From assembly GCA_019115425.1 (NCBI GenBank), contig DXDO01000125.1:1-9870 (forward strand): a stretch of DNA of 9,870 bases, in the 5' to 3' direction. The notes below the pieces were generated by a model that saw only the letters and a program-made list of their open reading frames with translations, was not told where the DNA came from and searched no databases. Positions 7,179 to 9,870 of the stretch are shown here, piece after piece (position 1 is the stretch's first letter; each line of letters opens with the position of its first letter). The position numbers and the translations under genes were made by a program. The stretch comes from Candidatus Agathobaculum merdigallinarum. GTDB taxonomy: Bacteria > Bacillota > Clostridia > Oscillospirales > Butyricicoccaceae.

Positions 7179-7874
7179 ATGAATGAGATAACGCGAAAAG
7201 AGCGAAAATTTCTGATTACGCTGGAACAGATGTACCGGGATACCCATATCCTTTCGCAGGTCCTGCGGGAGGACCCGCATAACCGCGGGGACGGTTACAT
7301 GATCCGGTCGCTGTATTTTGATACACTTGACGACCGTGACTTCCACGAAAAGGAGGACGGCGTCGAACTGCGCCGCAAGCTGCGGCTGCGCTGCTATACC
7401 CCGGATGCGGACTATGCCATGCTGGAAATGAAGCAGAAACAGGGGGATTCACAGCGCAAGCGCTCGCTCCGCATGGCCCGTGAGGACGCGCAGCGCCTCA
7501 TACAGGGCGATTATGGTATCCTGTTACGCTATACCGAGCCGTTTGCTGCAGAATGCTTCAGCATGCTGCAAATGCACCTCTACCGACCGCGATCGGTGGT
7601 AGAATACCGGAGAAAGGCCTATATCGCAAAGGAGAACAAAATCCGCATCACCTATGACCACCATATCATCGGTACGGAAAGTTGCTTTGATATTTTCGCA
7701 GGAGACTTGCTGCAAAATCCGCTTCTTGATCCAGGACTTGTGGTTGTGGAGGTAAAGTACAATGGTTTTTTACTCAGCTATATCAAGGATATGATGGAAC
7801 GATGCAACGCGAGCGAGCTATCGGTCGGCAAATACAGTCTGTCCCGCGCCTTGAGCAAACATTATCAGTTCTGA
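7179..7874 (+). CDS. VTC-domain polyphosphate polymerase-like protein
   Basis: This 231-residue protein consists almost entirely of a VTC domain, the tunnel-shaped fold that in yeast Vtc4 builds polyphosphate from ATP. The charged residues lining the tunnel appear in order: ERKF (8-11, Lys10), SLYFDT (44-49), the basic strand RRKLRLR (65-71), EMKQK (83-87), EYRRKAY (142-148), IRITYD (155-160), VEVKY (190-194, the metal-binding Glu191) and GKYS (217-220, Lys218). All are present, so an active enzyme is plausible. There is no SPX domain and no membrane helix, so it should be cytoplasmic or peripheral; bacterial members of this size are usual. A GAGG site 5 bases before the ATG supports the start. 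Similar genes often neighbour CotH genes in Firmicutes, and the CotH-like end at the left of the window fits. Whether the product here is free polyphosphate or a modified surface polymer is unknown. Confidence 0.85.
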   Translation: MNEITRKERKFLITLEQMYRDTHILSQVLREDPHNRGDGYMIRSLYFDTLDDRDFHEKEDGVELRRKLRLRCYTPDADYAMLEMKQKQGDSQRKRSLRMAREDAQRLIQGDYGILLRYTEPFAAECFSMLQMHLYRPRSVVEYRRKAYIAKENKIRITYDHHIIGTESCFDIFAGDLLQNPLLDPGLVVVEVKYNGFLLSYIKDMMERCNASELSVGKYSLSRALSKHYQF

Positions 7875-7934
7875 AAGTTGTGCTGCTAACCGACAAACTT
7901 ATTCAAAGCGAATTTGAGAAAAGAGTTGGAGCCT

Positions 7935-9311
7935 ATGACTGAAAAATTCGATTTATTCAAGGATCAAAGCACAAAATGGTACATACTTGGCAGCATGATC
8001 GCGCTTGAGGTTCTGGTATCCGTTTCCTTTCTGGGATATCTCCATATTGAGCCAATTTCCATGACATTTGCCTATATCCCTATCCTGATCACCGGTATGC
8101 TGATGGGTCCCGCGGAATCCACAGTGGTCGGAAGTGTTTTCGGCCTGATCAGTATGGGAAAGGCATCCGCCAGTTATGTGATGGCAGGCGACCGGATATT
8201 TTCCCCGCTTATGAGCGGAAGCCCCATCAAAAGCATTCTGCTCAGCGTAGGCACACGCGCTTTATTCGGTTTTATTGTCGGCTTGCTGTATCGCTTTGCG
8301 AAAAAGAGCCGTCGGCCAGATCTCTGGATCGGTGTTATCTCATTTTGGGGGAAATCCGTGCATTCCCTGCTGGTGTTCAGCGTTATGGCTCTGCTGTTTC
8401 CCGATCTGGGCTATGGGATTGCCACTGCCTTCTCAGATTTTCTTTCCATTGGCAACCTGCTTGTCATGTCCGGAACGGCCGCCATTGTCCTGCTCATTCG
8501 ACGTGCGCTGCGCTCCTCCCCATACAAACGGTTCGAGCAGCGTATGAGCATGCTGAAAAACCTCCAGCCGGCAGAACAGCAATCCCCCAACCGCTTGCTG
8601 CTGATATCCATACTGGTGGAGTTCCTCCTCACCTGCGCGGTAACAGTCTATTTTGTAGGGCGCACCCGATATATGCTGGAGCAAAACGGCATTGATGTAT
8701 CCACGGCAATCCTGTCCGACCTGTTCCTGCTTCAGACACAGTTTTTAGTTGGTATTCTGGCGCTTATGTTCTTGCTGATGGTGTTGCAAGTGTTCAACCG
8801 CAGGTATGCAGCCTGCGGGGAATATGAAGCGTCTCTGGACACCCTCACCAGTGTCTGGAACCGTAAAAGTTTCTTCCAACGGAGCGATCAAACGCTGGCC
8901 AACATGCGGCGGAATGACATCTGGCACGGCTACTTTATCATGCTTGACGTTGACTGGTTCAAACAGATCAACGATGAATTCGGCCACCCCGAAGGCGACA
9001 GGGTACTGCACGACGTCGCCCAATGTCTGCGACAGATTTTCGCCCCAATCGGACAAATCGGCCGGCTGGGCGGCGATGAGTTTGCCATATTGGTTGACCA
9101 GCCGGTTGCGCAGGAAACTCTGGAAAAAGAGCTTAAGACCTTCACTGAGCGGGTTGCAGAACTCAGCGGCCCCGTCTCAAGTATAACCTGCAGCATCGGC
9201 GTACTCATGCTCACCAGCCCCGCATCGATCGACGAACTCTACCAAAAAGCGGATCAGTTGCTGTATCAGGCAAAGCAGCAAGGCCGCAACCAATATGTAT
9301 TGGGTGCGTAA
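7935..9311 (+). CDS. diguanylate cyclase with an ECF S-component-like membrane sensor
   Basis: This 458-residue protein (from ATG 7935) should make cyclic di-GMP from two GTP. Residues about 16-190 are very hydrophobic, with about six helices, and look like the substrate-binding S component of ECF vitamin transporters: GYLHIEPISMTFAYIP (34-49), MLMGPAESTVVGSVFG (55-70), YVMAGDRIFSPLMSG (81-95) and a SVGTRALFGFIVGLL run (104-118). Two more helices (about 221-242 and 264-287) flank a short outside loop. The GGDEF domain starts LDTLTSVWNRKSFF (301-314) and keeps LDVDWFKQINDEFG (337-350, with Asp338 as metal ligand) and RLGGDEF (377-383), so it looks active. The inhibitory RxxD site is absent; that position reads APIG (370-373). 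No ECF ATPase or T component lies nearby. A TTG at 7914 would add seven residues but has no ribosome binding site; GGAG sits 3 bases before ATG 7935, rather close. It lies 60 bases after the VTC gene, probably in the same transcript. Confidence 0.82.
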   Translation: MTEKFDLFKDQSTKWYILGSMIALEVLVSVSFLGYLHIEPISMTFAYIPILITGMLMGPAESTVVGSVFGLISMGKASASYVMAGDRIFSPLMSGSPIKSILLSVGTRALFGFIVGLLYRFAKKSRRPDLWIGVISFWGKSVHSLLVFSVMALLFPDLGYGIATAFSDFLSIGNLLVMSGTAAIVLLIRRALRSSPYKRFEQRMSMLKNLQPAEQQSPNRLLLISILVEFLLTCAVTVYFVGRTRYMLEQNGIDVSTAILSDLFLLQTQFLVGILALMFLLMVLQVFNRRYAACGEYEASLDTLTSVWNRKSFFQRSDQTLANMRRNDIWHGYFIMLDVDWFKQINDEFGHPEGDRVLHDVAQCLRQIFAPIGQIGRLGGDEFAILVDQPVAQETLEKELKTFTERVAELSGPVSSITCSIGVLMLTSPASIDELYQKADQLLYQAKQQGRNQYVLGA

Positions 9312-9371
9312 AAAGCAATTTCATGTTTTTACCCTAATGCGGCATGAGCCGCTCTCGTATTGACGGTCAGC

Positions 9372-9408
9372 AAAACCCCGAATCCTTACGTTGAGGATTC
9401 GGGGTTTT
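9372..9408 (+). terminator. strong intrinsic terminator after the cyclase gene, likely bidirectional
   Basis: A perfect 14-pair stem (9372-9385 with 9395-9408) closes a 9-base loop. It has a GC-rich core, TTTT at the end of the right arm and AAAA at the start of the left arm, so it can stop transcription from either side. It lies 60 bases past the cyclase stop and faces the tRNA cluster. Confidence 0.88.
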
Positions 9409-9609
9409 CAGCATGAAAATAGCTATATCGAGCGCAAGAGAAGGAACTAAAAAATCGATTCCAATGTACAGCGGCAAATGCACACCGCCATTTTGATGGG
9501 ACCATCAGGGATGCGCATCAAGTTGTGATCGGAAAAGCCACCCGCTCGCACAGTTGCAAAAGGACAGCTATCCCCGCCCCACATATACGAACGATTACGC
9601 GTATAGATG

Positions 9610-9655
9610 AAAAAAAATCCGAACCTGTCGTCAACTGACTCAAGTTCGGATTTTT
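9610..9655 (-). terminator. intrinsic terminator of the tRNA cluster
   Basis: A perfect 12-pair stem (9613-9624 with 9644-9655) encloses a 19-base loop. Read on the minus strand it ends in eight U residues (A-run at 9610-9617). It starts 6 bases after the encoded CCA end of tRNA-Val, as expected for the end of a tRNA operon. Confidence 0.9.
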
Positions 9656-9661
9656 GTGGTA

Positions 9662-9737
9662 TGGTGGAAGTTAACGGGCTCGAACCGCTGACCCTCTGCT
9701 TGTAAGGCAGATGCTCTCCCAGCTGAGCTAAACTTCC
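9662..9737 (-). tRNA. tRNA-Val (anticodon UAC)
   Basis: Read on the minus strand, the 76 bases fold as a complete cloverleaf. The acceptor stem is GGAAGTT/AACTTCC, the D arm GCTC/GAGC, the anticodon stem TCTGC/GCAGA with loop CTTACAA (anticodon TAC), and the T loop TTCGAGC. The CCA end is encoded at 9662-9664. It is the last gene of the cluster in transcription order. Confidence 0.95.
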
Positions 9738-9740
9738 ATA

Positions 9741-9815
9741 TGGTGACCCGTGCGGGACTCGAACCCGCGTTACCGCCGTGAAAGGGCGGTGTCTTAACCG
9801 CTTGACCAACGGGCC
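9741..9815 (-). tRNA. tRNA-Glu (anticodon UUC)
   Basis: Read on the minus strand, the 75 bases give a full cloverleaf. The acceptor stem is GGCCCGT/ACGGGTC with one G-T wobble, the anticodon stem CCGCC/GGCGG has loop CTTTCAC (anticodon TTC), and the T arm is GCGGG/CCCGC. CCA is encoded at 9741-9743. Only three bases separate it from tRNA-Val, so the two are processed from one transcript. Confidence 0.95.
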
Positions 9816-9824
9816 AAGGGAAAA

Positions 9825-9870
9825 TGGTAGCGGTAATTGGACTTGAACCAATGACCTTTCGGGTATGAAC
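9825..9870 (-). tRNA. tRNA-Met (anticodon CAU), 3' part only
   Basis: Only the 3' 46 bases are inside the window. They show the anticodon loop TTCATAC (anticodon CAT), the 3' anticodon arm, the variable loop, a T arm ATTGG/CCAAT with loop TTCAAGT, and an encoded CCA at 9825-9827. The loop resembles the elongator tRNA-Met of Bacillus subtilis. With the 5' half missing, tRNA-Ile with a modified CAU anticodon cannot be fully excluded. Confidence 0.85.

Larger units (their letters stand above)
9312..9661. other. intergenic region between convergent units
   Basis: About 350 bases lie between the cyclase stop and the tRNA cluster. They hold two terminators (annotated separately), a small GC hairpin (GCGGC/GCCGC, 9339-9352) with no T-run, and a 6-base inverted repeat TATACG/CGTATA (9584-9589 and 9600-9605). 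I see no credible gene in 9409-9609 on either strand; the long minus-strand open frame there is largely tRNA sequence and has no ribosome binding site that I could see. Confidence 0.6.

Noticed and set aside
7875..7934. Imperfect AAGTTGT/ACAAACTT inverted repeat between the VTC and cyclase genes as a terminator or operator
   Set aside because: Only about seven pairs with a bulge and no T-run; too weak to call.
7914..7934. TTG start adding seven residues to the diguanylate cyclase
   Set aside because: No ribosome binding site precedes the TTG; ATG 7935 has a GGAG, although closely spaced.
9447..9851. Minus-strand open frame of 134 codons at the right end
   Set aside because: It runs through two complete tRNA genes and a terminator.

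Overview
The window looks like a chromosomal segment from a Clostridia-type Firmicute, most likely a gut Oscillospiraceae/Ruminococcaceae-like anaerobe. The reasons are strong AGGAGG-type ribosome binding sites, TTG starts, protein families typical of such genomes (CotH, VTC-domain, ECF S-component-like) and moderately GC-rich coding DNA with AT-rich promoters. The genus cannot be fixed from the sequence alone.

Positions 1-6985 read as one tightly packed plus-strand operon. It holds the 3' end of a CotH-like gene; a membrane-anchored TIM-barrel glycosidase-like protein with a C-terminal beta domain; a membrane-anchored HEAT-repeat protein; a processive family 2 glycosyltransferase; a 76-residue unknown; and a receptor made of a shortened solute-binding domain, a membrane helix, a degenerate GGDEF and an intact-looking EAL domain. 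Gaps are 26 bases or less, and two junctions are 4-base stop/start overlaps.

After about 190 bases containing a plausible promoter, a second plus-strand unit (7179-9311) encodes a VTC-family polyphosphate polymerase domain protein and a membrane diguanylate cyclase. The N-terminal half of the cyclase resembles the substrate-binding (S) component of an ECF vitamin transporter. A strong bidirectional terminator follows. The window ends in a minus-strand tRNA cluster (Met, Glu, Val in transcription order) with its own terminator.

Taken together, the genes suggest a cell-surface polysaccharide or exopolymer system. The glycosyltransferase would make and export a polymer, probably with the HEAT protein as partner. 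The glycosidase-like protein would bind or process it outside the cell. The EAL and GGDEF proteins, with two different sensor domains, would remove and make cyclic di-GMP. CotH and VTC proteins often travel together in Firmicutes and may add phosphorylation or polyphosphate chemistry. That joint function is an inference from gene order; no part of it is shown by the sequence alone.
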